Positions 43,893 to 53,581 of a stretch of DNA of 64,000 nucleotides are shown here, in pieces. Position 1 is the stretch's first letter. Every line of letters begins with the position of its first letter. The position numbers and the translations under genes are program-made. Source of the DNA: Marinilabiliaceae bacterium (lineage in GTDB: Bacteria; Bacteroidota; Bacteroidia; Bacteroidales; Marinilabiliaceae); the NCBI GenBank assembly GCA_009777175.1, contig WRMI01000001.1, positions 62,001 to 126,000 of the forward strand, in the 5' to 3' direction. The notes below the pieces were generated by a model that saw only the letters and a program-made list of their open reading frames with translations, did no database searches and was not told where the DNA came from.

Positions 43893-44419
43893 CAGGGGGA
43901 ACACTAAAAGGTCGGAGATTTTCGCCACCAAGCAATTTCAGAGCGAGACCTACAACAGATATGGCTAAAGAAAATCTTTTTAATATCCTTACAAATTTTA
44001 TTGATTTTTCTGAAATTAAAATGGTCGATTTGTTTTCGGGAACGGGTAGTATTTCCTTCGAATTTGCATCACGAGGTTGTAAAGATATTTGCTCGATAGA
44101 GAATGATTATCAACATTATAAGTTTATTTGCAAATGTGTTGAACAACTGCAACTTTCTGAAATTGTTAAACCTGTCAAACAAAATGTTTTCCTATTCTTG
44201 CAAAAAGCCCCCAAAAATTATTTTGATATTATTTTTGCCGACCCACCTTTTGAACTACGCACTATTTCACAACTTCCCAAACTGATACTCGACGCAAATA
44301 TTTTGAAAAAAGATGGTTATTTAATAGTTGAGCACGGACCAAATGTCGATTTTTCAAAAACAGATAAATTTTGGCAACTACGCCACTATGGGAAGGTTTG
44401 CTTCTCTTTTTTTCATTAA
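43883..44419 (+). CDS. rsmD: 16S rRNA (guanine966-N2)-methyltransferase
   Basis: 178 residues: MRITGGTLKGRRF and RARPTTDMAKENLFNIL at the start, the S-adenosylmethionine motif MVDLFSGTGSISFEFASRG, and the catalytic motif FADPPF. This set is diagnostic for RsmD, which methylates G966 in helix 31 of 16S rRNA. Last gene of a three-gene operon. Confidence 0.94.
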   Translation: MRITGGTLKGRRFSPPSNFRARPTTDMAKENLFNILTNFIDFSEIKMVDLFSGTGSISFEFASRGCKDICSIENDYQHYKFICKCVEQLQLSEIVKPVKQNVFLFLQKAPKNYFDIIFADPPFELRTISQLPKLILDANILKKDGYLIVEHGPNVDFSKTDKFWQLRHYGKVCFSFFH

Positions 44420-44516
44420 TTAATAAAAAAAATAATTTTTTTGCAATATATCCCATCAATCCACGTTATACAATTTATAATTATTTACATTTTTTTACAT
44501 TTTTAAACATTTCATA

Positions 44517-47500
44517 ATGAAAAAAGTACTCATACCCTTGTTTTTAATTGCACCGATGATTTTGTTTTCTCAAACATCAAAAAAAGAACAAAGAGACGAA
44601 ATTGTCAATAATGCAAAAGAAATTAGATGGCAAGATAATACTCAAATGCCGTCTTTTGTTGGTTTTCGTGATAACTATAAATTGTCACCCGAAAATGCAA
44701 CCGAATATTCAAAAAGTTTTTTTACGTCAGACAATGTGGAATTTGTTTTAAAAAACAGCCACACGAGCCGTAACAACAAACAGTTTTACAGGTATTTCCA
44801 AACCGTTAACGGATATCCCGTAGAATTTACTTCGTGGCACGTTCACGTGAAAAACAACCAAGTTTTTGCTTTAAATGGCGATATTGTTGATTTGGCAAAT
44901 TTTGAAACAATTTTTACAATATCTGAAAAAGAAGCATTGCAAATAGCGTTGAACTACATTGGCGCAGAAGTTTATATGTGGCAAGACCAAAACGAAGAAC
45001 TTATTTTAAAAGAGTTCGAAAATGACCCTAATGCAACTTATTTTCCATCTGGAATAAAAGTAATTACTCCAATTACACCTGAATTTAAGAACAACAAATT
45101 TAGAACTGCATATAAATTCAATATTTATTCCATAAAACCGCTTGACAGAAAAATGGTTTATGTTGATGCACAAACGGGTGAGATTTTGTTTGATTTGTCT
45201 TTAATTCATTTTTCTGATGCAGTTGGAACGGCGCATACGCAATACAGTGGAATACAACAAATTAACACCTTTTTTAACGGAACAAACTATATTTTAAGAG
45301 ATAATACTCGCGGAAATGGAATTTGGACTTTAAATTGCCAAAACACGATTAATTACAACACTGCAGTTGAATTTTTGGATGCCGACAATGTTTGGAACAA
45401 TATAAATACACAATTAGACCAATATGCCACAGATGCTCATTATGGAACAATGTCGACTTATGACTATTTTTATAATGTTCACGGCAGAAACAGTATTGAC
45501 AACAACGGATACATGTTGCGGTCGTATGTCCACTTCAACCTTATTCAATACGGATATTCAAATAATATAAACGCATTTTGGAACGGTCAATGGATGACTT
45601 ACGGCGATGGCGCAATAAGTCAGGGTATTACTCCTCTCACTACTTTAGATATATGCGGACACGAAATTACACATGGATTAACCACAAATACTGCAAATTT
45701 GGTTTATTCATACGAACCAGGCGCATTAAGTGAATCGTTCAGCGATATTTTTGGTACAACAATAGAGTTTTATGGATATCCAGAAGCGGCAGATTGGTTA
45801 ATGGGTGAAAAAATAGGTATGACGTTACGTTCAATGCAAAATCCAAAAGCCTATAATCAACCTGATACCTATCTTGGCATTCATTGGTATACTGGAAGCG
45901 GCGACAATGGAGGAGTACATTACAATAGTGGAGTACTTAATTATTGGTTTTATCTGCTTTGTGAAGGCGGTTCAGGCACAAACGACAATGGACATGCCTA
46001 CAATGTTACTGCAATAGGTATGGAAAATGCCGAACAAATTGCATTCAAACTATTAACCGAGTATTTGACCCCCACCTCGCAATATTTTGACGCTTATTAT
46101 TTGGGGATGCAGGCTACCGCTGAAATATTTGGCGGCTGCTCGCCCGAAACACAAGCAGTAGGAAATGCTTTTTATGCTGTAGGAGTTATTACAACTCCTT
46201 ATAATAATAGCACTTCCGTTGCTTTTGAGGCATCTGAAAATATCTTTTGTAGCGTTCCTGCACAGGTTACATTTATAAACACAACTCAAAACGGAAACAC
46301 ATATTTGTGGAACTTTGGAGACGGAAATACATCAACCGAAATAAATCCTACTCATATTTACGAAAATTTTGGAACTTACACAGTTACATTATTTGCCGAT
46401 GGTGGTGTTTGCGGTGAAGGAACAGAGATTAAAGAAAATTATATTGAAATTGATAGTGAATTATTGTGTAGTATAATAATGCCCGTCAATGGACACGATA
46501 ACATTGAAGCTTGCAAAGGTATTGTTTATGACAACGGAGGACCAACCAGCAATTATGCAAACAACTCAAATTCAAGACTTACCATACATTCACCGGGGGC
46601 AACGCATATTGTTTTAAATATAGTTGAATTTGATATTGAAGCAGGATGGGGAGGTCAATGTAATTATGATTGGATCGCATTTCATAACGGAAATTCAACG
46701 AGCGCTCCCTTAATCAATAACACGCGATATTGTAATACAACCGGAAATCCGCCTACAATTTCTTCTACGGGTGAATATATTACTATTCATTTTTCTTCTG
46801 ATTATTTGGTTACAAATGCGGGATATAAAATAATATTTCAATGCTTTGGAAATTCGCCGGTTGCTGATTTTTCAGTTAATACCGAAGAATCATGCAATGG
46901 TTATTTTATTTTCACCGATCTATCAACTAATTATCCTGAATCGTGGGAGTGGGATTTTGGAGACGGTAACACAAGTTATCAAAAGAATCCAACACATCAA
47001 TATGCCCAAAATGGATTATATACTGTAAGTTTGACCGCCGCAAATAATATGGGTGAAGACACAATTGAAAAACAAAATTTTTTAATTGTAGATATGCCCG
47101 AAGCACCTGAAATTGAAAATATTATAGCATGTATTGACGACTATTTCGATATAGAATTAGATTTAGATGGAACAGCATATTGGTATGAAAACATTGAAAA
47201 TATTAATCCAATTCATATAGGAAATGTGTGGAATCATCCCCCAATCGAAGTAAATAAATTATATTACCTACGTGAAGTGTTTGATTCTAAAAATATTATC
47301 GATGATAATTGTGCCTCATATTTTACCGAAGTACTTTTAATTCCGCAATCCTGTTTACTTCCTCCTGTTGCACATTTCTCTGTTAATACAGAAGAATCAT
47401 GTAACGGTTTTATTGTTTTTACAGACGAATCAACCAATATTCCAATCACTTGGGAATGGAATTTTGGAGACGGAAACACATCTAATCTACAGAATCCAAC

Positions 47501-48641
47501 TCATCAATACTCTCAAAATGGTATATATTCGGTAACTTTAACTGTTTCAAATAATGACGGCGAAAACACTATTCAAAAAACAGATTTCATAACTGTAGAT
47601 ATGCCCGAAGCACCTGAAATTGAAAATATTACAGCCTGCAGCGACAAACATTTCGATATTGAATTAGACTTGGAAGGTACGGCTTATTGGTACACAGATA
47701 TTAACCTCGATTATGTTGAGCCGTTATATATTGGAAATAGTATGAATCACCCACCAATTGAGGTTGAAACAATATATTACATCAGAGAAGTTTTCGAAAA
47801 TGACAAAAATATTATTGGTGAAAACTGTGCCTCTTATTATACAGAAGTTGTTTTAATTCCCGAAATATGTTTATTTATTCCAATAGCCGATTTTTCAGTT
47901 AATACAGAAGAATCATGCAATGGTTTTATAATATTTACAGACGAGTCAACCAATGAACCGCTTACTTGGGAGTGGAATTTTGGTGACGGAAACATTAGTG
48001 ATTTACAGAATCCAACTCATCAATATATTGAGAATGGAACATATTCAGTAACTTTAACTGTATCAAACGATGACGGCGAAAACACCATTCAAAAAGAAGA
48101 TTTTTTAACCATTGAAATGCCTCTTGCGCCTGAAAATATGGTTTTGGATGCCTGTAATGATACTTTTTTCGAAATCGAACTTGATTTAGATGGAATTGCT
48201 TTTTGGTATGAAAATAAAAATGGAGAAGAACCTATTCATATCGGAAACATTTGGAATCACTACCCAATTGAGGAAGAAAAAATTTATTATATCAGAGAAA
48301 CATTTCCGATGCCCGACAAAAATATTGAAGATTATTGTGCATCATACTATTCTGATATAGTTTTAATTCCGCGAAAATGTTTGGAATCAATTGCGCTTAA
48401 TGAATCTGAAAATATAATAATAACACCAAATCCATCAAATGGGATATTTAATATAGATGGACTTAAAAACAATATTGAATATACATACAAAGTAACAGAT
48501 ATTTCAGGAAAAATTATTTCAGACAAACAAAATCTTGACGCAGGAGTAATTGATATTAGTGAATATCCCGATGGTGTCTATTTCTTGCTTATTAATACAA
48601 CTCAAAATCTAAAAACATTTAAATTGCTCAAAAGGAAATAG
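44517..48641 (+). CDS. Secreted M4 metalloprotease with PKD, CUB and T9SS domains
   Basis: 1374 residues. Signal peptide (VLIPLFLIAPMILFSQ) and FTP/PepSY-type propeptide (about 20-220). The thermolysin-like domain (about 225-560) has HEITH at about residue 382, the third zinc ligand Glu in GALSESFSDIFG, and GGVHYNSGVLNYWF. Then follow a PKD domain (about 563-648, WNFGDGNTSTEINPTHIY), a CUB domain (about 661-778) and three tandem modules of about 168 residues (781-948, 951-1118, 1121-1288). Each module is a PKD domain plus a Trp/Tyr-rich beta domain. The end is a type A sorting domain (ITPNPSNGIFNIDGLKNNIE, PDGVYFLLIN). A surface-attached or released protease for protein digestion. Single gene, no linked regulator. 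Confidence 0.93.
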   Translation: MKKVLIPLFLIAPMILFSQTSKKEQRDEIVNNAKEIRWQDNTQMPSFVGFRDNYKLSPENATEYSKSFFTSDNVEFVLKNSHTSRNNKQFYRYFQTVNGYPVEFTSWHVHVKNNQVFALNGDIVDLANFETIFTISEKEALQIALNYIGAEVYMWQDQNEELILKEFENDPNATYFPSGIKVITPITPEFKNNKFRTAYKFNIYSIKPLDRKMVYVDAQTGEILFDLSLIHFSDAVGTAHTQYSGIQQINTFFNGTNYILRDNTRGNGIWTLNCQNTINYNTAVEFLDADNVWNNINTQLDQYATDAHYGTMSTYDYFYNVHGRNSIDNNGYMLRSYVHFNLIQYGYSNNINAFWNGQWMTYGDGAISQGITPLTTLDICGHEITHGLTTNTANLVYSYEPGALSESFSDIFGTTIEFYGYPEAADWLMGEKIGMTLRSMQNPKAYNQPDTYLGIHWYTGSGDNGGVHYNSGVLNYWFYLLCEGGSGTNDNGHAYNVTAIGMENAEQIAFKLLTEYLTPTSQYFDAYYLGMQATAEIFGGCSPETQAVGNAFYAVGVITTPYNNSTSVAFEASENIFCSVPAQVTFINTTQNGNTYLWNFGDGNTSTEINPTHIYENFGTYTVTLFADGGVCGEGTEIKENYIEIDSELLCSIIMPVNGHDNIEACKGIVYDNGGPTSNYANNSNSRLTIHSPGATHIVLNIVEFDIEAGWGGQCNYDWIAFHNGNSTSAPLINNTRYCNTTGNPPTISSTGEYITIHFSSDYLVTNAGYKIIFQCFGNSPVADFSVNTEESCNGYFIFTDLSTNYPESWEWDFGDGNTSYQKNPTHQYAQNGLYTVSLTAANNMGEDTIEKQNFLIVDMPEAPEIENIIACIDDYFDIELDLDGTAYWYENIENINPIHIGNVWNHPPIEVNKLYYLREVFDSKNIIDDNCASYFTEVLLIPQSCLLPPVAHFSVNTEESCNGFIVFTDESTNIPITWEWNFGDGNTSNLQNPTHQYSQNGIYSVTLTVSNNDGENTIQKTDFITVDMPEAPEIENITACSDKHFDIELDLEGTAYWYTDINLDYVEPLYIGNSMNHPPIEVETIYYIREVFENDKNIIGENCASYYTEVVLIPEICLFIPIADFSVNTEESCNGFIIFTDESTNEPLTWEWNFGDGNISDLQNPTHQYIENGTYSVTLTVSNDDGENTIQKEDFLTIEMPLAPENMVLDACNDTFFEIELDLDGIAFWYENKNGEEPIHIGNIWNHYPIEEEKIYYIRETFPMPDKNIEDYCASYYSDIVLIPRKCLESIALNESENIIITPNPSNGIFNIDGLKNNIEYTYKVTDISGKIISDKQNLDAGVIDISEYPDGVYFLLINTTQNLKTFKLLKRK
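46857..48380 (+). repeat. Three tandem 510-bp modules inside the protease gene
   Basis: Positions about 46857-47360, 47367-47870 and 47877-48380 encode near-parallel units. Each begins with a SVNTEESCNG block, has WEWxFGDGN in the middle and ends with CASYxxxVLIP. The second and third are the most alike, consistent with recent internal duplication. Confidence 0.9.
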
Positions 48642-49023
48642 TTTTTTATAGTGAATGAGAAAATGAGTGTAGAGGAGCACCTCTTGCGGTCCCCCACTAT
48701 ATAAAAATGAGTAAAAGAATGATTGTTCGCGTTGGCTTTCAGTGTGTTTCTCGTTGTCGTGTCGCTATCTGCCTATACCTAATACCTAAAAGCGGTTTGG
48801 CGCATCGGCTGCAGTAGCCACGCTACAAGAACGCCTTTTTTGTTAGAAAAACTCTCCATTTTTTCTCTGTTTTGAAAATGCAAATTAACATATCAAATGC
48901 GACATCTTTAGCTTAAGGTTTCTTTTTTATTAATGATTTGTATTTTAATGTAATAGCGTATCCCAAGCCATGAGTTCTAAATTTTCACCCAACATTTGTT
49001 TTTACATTACACTTTACACTTTT
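48642..49023. other. Intergenic stretch with decayed repeats
   Basis: Begins with AATGAG units and a decayed GTCGACC-family copy (GTAGAGGAGCACCTCTTGCG, 48670-48689). Then comes about 200 bp of unassigned sequence with GCGCATCGGCTGCAGTAG (about 48799). No gene was seen. A long frame through this region into ruvX has no protein-like N-terminus. Confidence 0.5.
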
Positions 49024-49054
49024 TTTGTAATAATAAAAAAAAACATTACTTTTG
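49024..49054 (+). promoter_or_regulatory. Promoter of ruvX
   Basis: TTTG at 49024-49027, 19 bases, TACTTTTG at 49047-49054. Predicted start about 49060, only a dozen bases before the ATG at 49072. This argues against the upstream start at 48970. Confidence 0.75.
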
Positions 49055-49071
49055 CATTTTTAAAAATAGAT

Positions 49072-49491
49072 ATGAGTAGAATAATTGCATTTGATGTTGG
49101 TAAAAAAAGAGTTGGAATAGCAGCAACTGACAAAGAAAAAATTATTGCAAATAGTTTAACGACACTACCAATTGCTGATGTTTTGCCTTTTATTGAAGAT
49201 TATTTGTCAAAAGAACCTGTCGCACTGTTTGTAATTGGATTTGCAAGGCACACAACGGGAGAAGAATCGGAATCAATGAAATATATACGACCGTTTGCAA
49301 AAAGCCTGAATAATAAGTTTCCGAGCATTCCTATTGAATGGGTAGACGAAAGATTCACAAGCAAAATTGCATTTCAAACAATGATAGAGGGAGGAGTGAA
49401 AAAAATGAAACGACAAAATAAAGCTTTAATCGACAAAATTAGCGCTACAATTATTCTGCAATCTTTTTTGGAAAAAACTAGATGTGAGTAG
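49072..49491 (+). CDS. ruvX: Putative Holliday junction resolvase / pre-16S rRNA nuclease (YqgF)
   Basis: 139 residues from the ATG at 49072, the usual length for the family. The RNase H-like fold is marked by RIIAFDVGKKRVGIAATDKE (catalytic Asp), ALFVIGFARHTTGEESE, EWVDERFTSKIAF and the final DKISATIILQSFL. Involved in 16S rRNA 5'-end maturation and possibly junction resolution. It precedes def, though repeats separate the two. Confidence 0.92.
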   Translation: MSRIIAFDVGKKRVGIAATDKEKIIANSLTTLPIADVLPFIEDYLSKEPVALFVIGFARHTTGEESESMKYIRPFAKSLNNKFPSIPIEWVDERFTSKIAFQTMIEGGVKKMKRQNKALIDKISATIILQSFLEKTRCE

Positions 49492-49892
49492 TGAGTAGTG
49501 AGTGGTCAGTAGTGAGTAGTCAGTAGTGAGTATTTAGATATTAGATTTTAGAGGTGTAGATTTAAACTGAAAACTGAAAACTGAAAACTGAAAAAAATAT
49601 GAGATTTTATTGCGACTTTTGCGTTAAAAGAATTTAACCACAAAGGAACACAAAGGTTTCACAAAGGAACACAAAGATAGATATTAAATAATTGAAAACT
49701 GAAAACTGAAAAAAATATGAGATTTTATTGCGCCTTTTGCGTTAAAAGAATTTAACCACAAAGGAACACAAAGGTTTCACAAAGGAACACAAAGATTAGA
49801 GTTTTAACATTAGATATTAGAGTGTAGATAACAAAAGGCAACTGAAAACTGAAAACTGACAACTGACAACTGAAAACTAAAAACTGATAACA
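49492..49892. repeat. Repeat block with a duplicated 100-bp unit
   Basis: GTAGTGAGTAGTGAGTGGTC units (49484-49535) are followed by two almost identical copies, about 120 bases apart, of a segment. Each contains ACTGAAAACTGAAAA, ATATGAGATTTTATTGCG, TTTGCGTTAAAAGAATTTAA and CCACAAAGGAACACAAAGGT (about 49575-49678 and 49693-49797). ACTGAAAACTGACAACTG units run up to the def start. Confidence 0.85.
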
Positions 49893-50444
49893 ATGATATA
49901 TCCTATTTTAGTCTACGGACATCCAATTTTACGAAAAAAATCGGAAGTAATTGATAAAAATTACCCTAACTTATCGCAACTGATAGAAGATTTGTGGGAA
50001 ACAATGTACAAAACTGACGGCATCGGATTAGCCGCACCTCAAATTGGGTTGTCTATAAGACTCTTTGTAGTTGACGGGGCACTGCTCGTAAAAGATCATC
50101 CCGAACTAAAAGGCTTTAAAAAAGTTTTTATTAATGCCAAAATAATTGAAGAAGATGGCGAGCGTGTTACACAAGATGAAGGTTGCCTAAGCCTGCCAAC
50201 TATCAGAGAAGACGTTACAAGACATAAACGTATCAGAGTTCTTTATATGGATGAAAATTTTGTCCAACACGACGAAGTTTTCAATGACCAAAGAGCAAGA
50301 ATTATACAGCACGAGTACGACCATTTGGAAGGAAAATTTTATATTGATTATCTCTCCCCAATTCGTAAACGACTCATTAGAGGAAAATTAACCTCAATTA
50401 CACAAGGTAAAGTAAAAGCCGATTACAAAATTAAAATTCCTTAA
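49893..50444 (+). CDS. def: Peptide deformylase
   Basis: 183 residues with the three metal/active-site motifs: GIGLAAPQIG (about 42-51), EGCLSLP (about 95-101, Cys ligand) and QHEYDHLEG (about 137-145, two His ligands and Glu). It removes the formyl group from nascent proteins. The start codon directly follows a run of ACTGAAAAC repeats. Confidence 0.96.
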   Translation: MIYPILVYGHPILRKKSEVIDKNYPNLSQLIEDLWETMYKTDGIGLAAPQIGLSIRLFVVDGALLVKDHPELKGFKKVFINAKIIEEDGERVTQDEGCLSLPTIREDVTRHKRIRVLYMDENFVQHDEVFNDQRARIIQHEYDHLEGKFYIDYLSPIRKRLIRGKLTSITQGKVKADYKIKIP

Positions 50445-50466
50445 TTATTTTCGTTTTTTATTATTT

Positions 50467-51810
50467 ATGAAATCAGCAAAAATATTGGTAGTCGATGATA
50501 ATCAGAGTGTTTTGTCTGCATTGGAACTGCTATTGATGGAAAAATGTAGGAAAATCAAAACTTTGGTATCACCAAATTTATTGCTAAGTGAACTTTCAGC
50601 CGATAAATATGATTTATTACTATTAGATATGAACTTTACGGCGGGCATAAATAGTGGAAATGAGGGAATTTATTGGTTACAAAGAGTTTTAGAAATCAAT
50701 CCCGAAATAGGAATAATAATGATAACTGCTTACGGTGATATCACATTGGCAGTCAAAGCGATAAAGATGGGAGCAATAGATTTTGTATTAAAACCTTGGA
50801 ACAATGAAAACCTTTTAGAAATAGTTCAATCAGCCTATCGGTTTTGCAATTCACGAAAAGAAGCAAAGAAAAAAATTGTTGAAAACAAAAATTTTGAAAA
50901 ATTAATTATCGGCACCTCGGAAGTTTGGAATAAAGTAATGGAAACAGCCGCAAAAGTCGCAACTACCGACGCAAACATATTAATAACAGGTGAAAATGGT
51001 ACAGGAAAAGAACTTGTTGCAGAACAAATTCACGACTTGTCGTTACGTAGTCAAAACAAGATGGTACGGGTAGATATGGGTTCCATTGTGCCAACGCTTT
51101 TCGAAAGCGAACTATTTGGGCATAAAAAAGGCTCTTTTACAGATGCGCGCAGCGACAGAATCGGAAAAATTGAAGAAGCAACTCGAAGTACTCTTTTTCT
51201 CGACGAAATAGGAAATATGCCTGTTTCACTACAATCCAAACTGTTATCAGTACTTCAAAGTAGAACTGTAACACGAGTAGGCGAAAATAACCCTATTCCT
51301 GTTGATATCCGTTTAATTTGCGCTACAAACTGCAATCTTCCCAAAATGGTCGAAACAGGCACTTTCCGAGACGACCTTTATTACCGTATCAATACAATAT
51401 GCATCGAACTGCCCCCTTTGCGAAACAGAAAAGAAGATATTCCGATTTTAGCCAACTATTTTCTACAAAAATATTGCGAAAAATATCAAAAAAAAGAATT
51501 AAAAATTTCGGACTTTGCCATGCAAAAATTATCAAACCATTTTTGGCACGGGAATGTCCGCGAATTACAGAACGCCATTGAAAAGGCGGTTATACTTTGT
51601 GTAAATAAAACCATCGATGCCTCCGATTTTATTTTTCACGCCGGCGCAATTGCATCATCCGAAAATTATAGCGGAACACTCGAAGAGATGGAACGTAAAC
51701 TGATTTCTGACGCAATGGTTAAACATAAAGGAAACCATTCGCTTATGGCTACACAACTCGGAATTTCAAGACAAACATTATACAACAAACTGAAAAAATA
51801 TGGTCTATAA
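50467..51810 (+). CDS. Sigma-54-dependent response regulator (NtrC family)
   Basis: 447 residues. Receiver domain 1-125 with KILVVDDNQSVLSAL and phosphoacceptor Asp54 in LLLLDMNF. AAA+ domain with Walker A TGENGTGKE (about 176-184) and Walker B TLFLDEIGNMP. The C-terminal Fis-type helix-turn-helix reads NHSLMATQLGISRQTLYNKL. The sigma-54 contact loop, normally GAFTGA, reads GSFTDA (about residue 221). I recall similar GAFTDA variants in other Bacteroidota. It overlaps the histidine kinase gene by 11 bases, so the two are co-translated. Targets unknown. Confidence 0.92.
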   Translation: MKSAKILVVDDNQSVLSALELLLMEKCRKIKTLVSPNLLLSELSADKYDLLLLDMNFTAGINSGNEGIYWLQRVLEINPEIGIIMITAYGDITLAVKAIKMGAIDFVLKPWNNENLLEIVQSAYRFCNSRKEAKKKIVENKNFEKLIIGTSEVWNKVMETAAKVATTDANILITGENGTGKELVAEQIHDLSLRSQNKMVRVDMGSIVPTLFESELFGHKKGSFTDARSDRIGKIEEATRSTLFLDEIGNMPVSLQSKLLSVLQSRTVTRVGENNPIPVDIRLICATNCNLPKMVETGTFRDDLYYRINTICIELPPLRNRKEDIPILANYFLQKYCEKYQKKELKISDFAMQKLSNHFWHGNVRELQNAIEKAVILCVNKTIDASDFIFHAGAIASSENYSGTLEEMERKLISDAMVKHKGNHSLMATQLGISRQTLYNKLKKYGL

Positions 51811-53131
51811 AAATTACAACCGAACTCTTTCAATAAAAATGTTTTGGACAATTATTGTCGCCTGCGGAATTGGATATGCAATCGGTGGCAGTTTTTGGCT
51901 GTTTTTTACGGTTTTGTTAATTATTGAGATTATTTCTATTTCAAACCTTATTTTTTTCTTAAACCGTACAAACCGACAAATAAATTTTTTTGTAAAAGCC
52001 GTTAAAAATGATGATACAACCCTACGTTTTCCAAATTCCTCTGGAAATAAGATAATTAACGAACTACATTCAAGCCTAAACGAACTAAACTCAACTTTGC
52101 AGGATTTAAAAATTAAAACTCAAATACGCGAAAAATATTTCAGTGAAATAATGCAAAACATCGATACAGGAATCATCGTTTTCAATGAAAAAGGTTTTAT
52201 ACTGAACGTCAACCGTTCTTTATTAGAAATGCTTGGATTACAGGTACTTACACATGTAACACAATTAGATAAAATTGATAAAAACATAAAAAATGAGTTG
52301 ATGTCTATTTCTAATCACTGTCGTAACTCCCTTATTATCAGGCGTAACACCGAGTTAATCACATTAAGCATAGGTTGCACTATCATTGAATTGAAAGATG
52401 AAAAAGTAAAACTCGTTACTATCCAAGACATTCGCAGCGAAATAGAAAGAACAGAACTCGATTCGTGGATGAAACTTATTAAAGTACTTAATCACGAAAT
52501 AATGAACTCGTTAGCACCTGTAACTTCCATCGCTCAATCGCTTAAAAATATTTGGGAAAACAACAATAGTGACAATATTTCACCCAACATAACCAAAACC
52601 ATTGAAGGACTTGACGTTATTGTTGAAAGAGGTGATGGATTGATGCGTTTTGTGCAAAATTATCGAATGTTTACGAAAGTACCCGAAATTTGTCCCATTG
52701 AGGTTGATATTCAGGCATTTTTTGATAGGGTGAGTATTATTGTTTCACCCATGAAATCCGAATATGACGCAACAATAATAATTCATCCGATAAATCCATC
52801 TTTCAAAATAAGTATTGACGAGCAAATGATGATTCAAGTAATTATTAATCTCGTAAAAAATGCATGCGAAGCAGTAAGTGGAAATAGTAATGGTTTGATA
52901 GAAGTTTTTTGTCATCGTGATAATAATCAATCAGTTGAAATTCATGTATGCGACAACGGTGTTGGAATTCCTGACGAAATTATTGATGATATTTTTGTGC
53001 CTTTTTTTACTACAAAACAATCAGGAACGGGCATCGGATTAAGTTATTCGAGGCAAATTTTGAGAGCCCACAACGGCTCTATTAGCGTTAGATCTAAGGA
53101 AGGAGAAACAGTTTTTATAGTTAGAATTTAG
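51800..53131 (+). CDS. Sensor histidine kinase partner
   Basis: 443 residues with two N-terminal membrane helices ([37 protein letters not shown]), a PAS-like region (about 115-215: [20 protein letters not shown]), the phosphoacceptor motif [15 protein letters not shown] (His at about 231) and the ATP-binding boxes [50 protein letters not shown]. Almost no periplasmic loop separates the helices, so the signal is probably intracellular or within the membrane. Forms a two-gene operon with the NtrC-type regulator. Confidence 0.92.
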   Translation: MVYKNYNRTLSIKMFWTIIVACGIGYAIGGSFWLFFTVLLIIEIISISNLIFFLNRTNRQINFFVKAVKNDDTTLRFPNSSGNKIINELHSSLNELNSTLQDLKIKTQIREKYFSEIMQNIDTGIIVFNEKGFILNVNRSLLEMLGLQVLTHVTQLDKIDKNIKNELMSISNHCRNSLIIRRNTELITLSIGCTIIELKDEKVKLVTIQDIRSEIERTELDSWMKLIKVLNHEIMNSLAPVTSIAQSLKNIWENNNSDNISPNITKTIEGLDVIVERGDGLMRFVQNYRMFTKVPEICPIEVDIQAFFDRVSIIVSPMKSEYDATIIIHPINPSFKISIDEQMMIQVIINLVKNACEAVSGNSNGLIEVFCHRDNNQSVEIHVCDNGVGIPDEIIDDIFVPFFTTKQSGTGIGLSYSRQILRAHNGSISVRSKEGETVFIVRI

Positions 53132-53581
53132 TTTTTTTAGTGAATAAGTGTAGGGGCGCACCCTTGCGGTCGACCACCTTGTAACAAATGAGTGAATAAG
53201 TGTAGGGGCGCACCCTTGCGGTCGACCACCTTGTTACAAATGAGTGAATAAGTGTAGGGGCGCACCCTTGCGGTCGACCACCTTGTAACAAATGAGTGAA
53301 TGAGTGAATGAGTGAATGAGAAAAAAATAAGAATTCCTCTGACTTACTCCGTAAGGCGATGCATTGAATTTATTGAAATGAGTTATATGTAGATAACCCC
53401 GTGTAGGGGCGTACCCTTGCGGTCGACCGTAAGCGCAATTCGGGGCACCAAACAGATGAGTGATGAGAGAATCCTGTTGGGGATGTAATATTGGTAGAAA
53501 AATGAATGAATGTTGTAGGAGCAAACCTGCGTGTTTGCCCAAAATAAAATAAAATAATAATAACATAATAATAATTTAAAA
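53132..53581. repeat. Three tandem 52-bp repeats and further dispersed copies
   Basis: Positions 53141-53192, 53193-53244 and 53245-53296 are nearly identical 52-bp units combining TGAATAAGTGTAGGGGCGCA and CCCTTGCGGTCGACCACCTT with GTAACAAATGAG. AATGAGTG units follow (53296-53325), then another GTCGACC-family copy at 53403-53453 (with AAGCGCAATTCGGGGCACC) and GTAGGAGCAAACCTGCGTGT (about 53515). The entire gap between the kinase gene and purD is repeat. Confidence 0.9.

Noticed and set aside
48970..49071. Longer start for ruvX adding 34 residues
   Set aside because: The extension lies upstream of, and across, a good promoter (49024-49054) and is not present in the family; the ATG at 49072 gives the normal N-terminus.
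53141..53296. Possible CRISPR array
   Set aside because: The three 52-bp units are directly contiguous with no unique spacers, and there are no cas genes.
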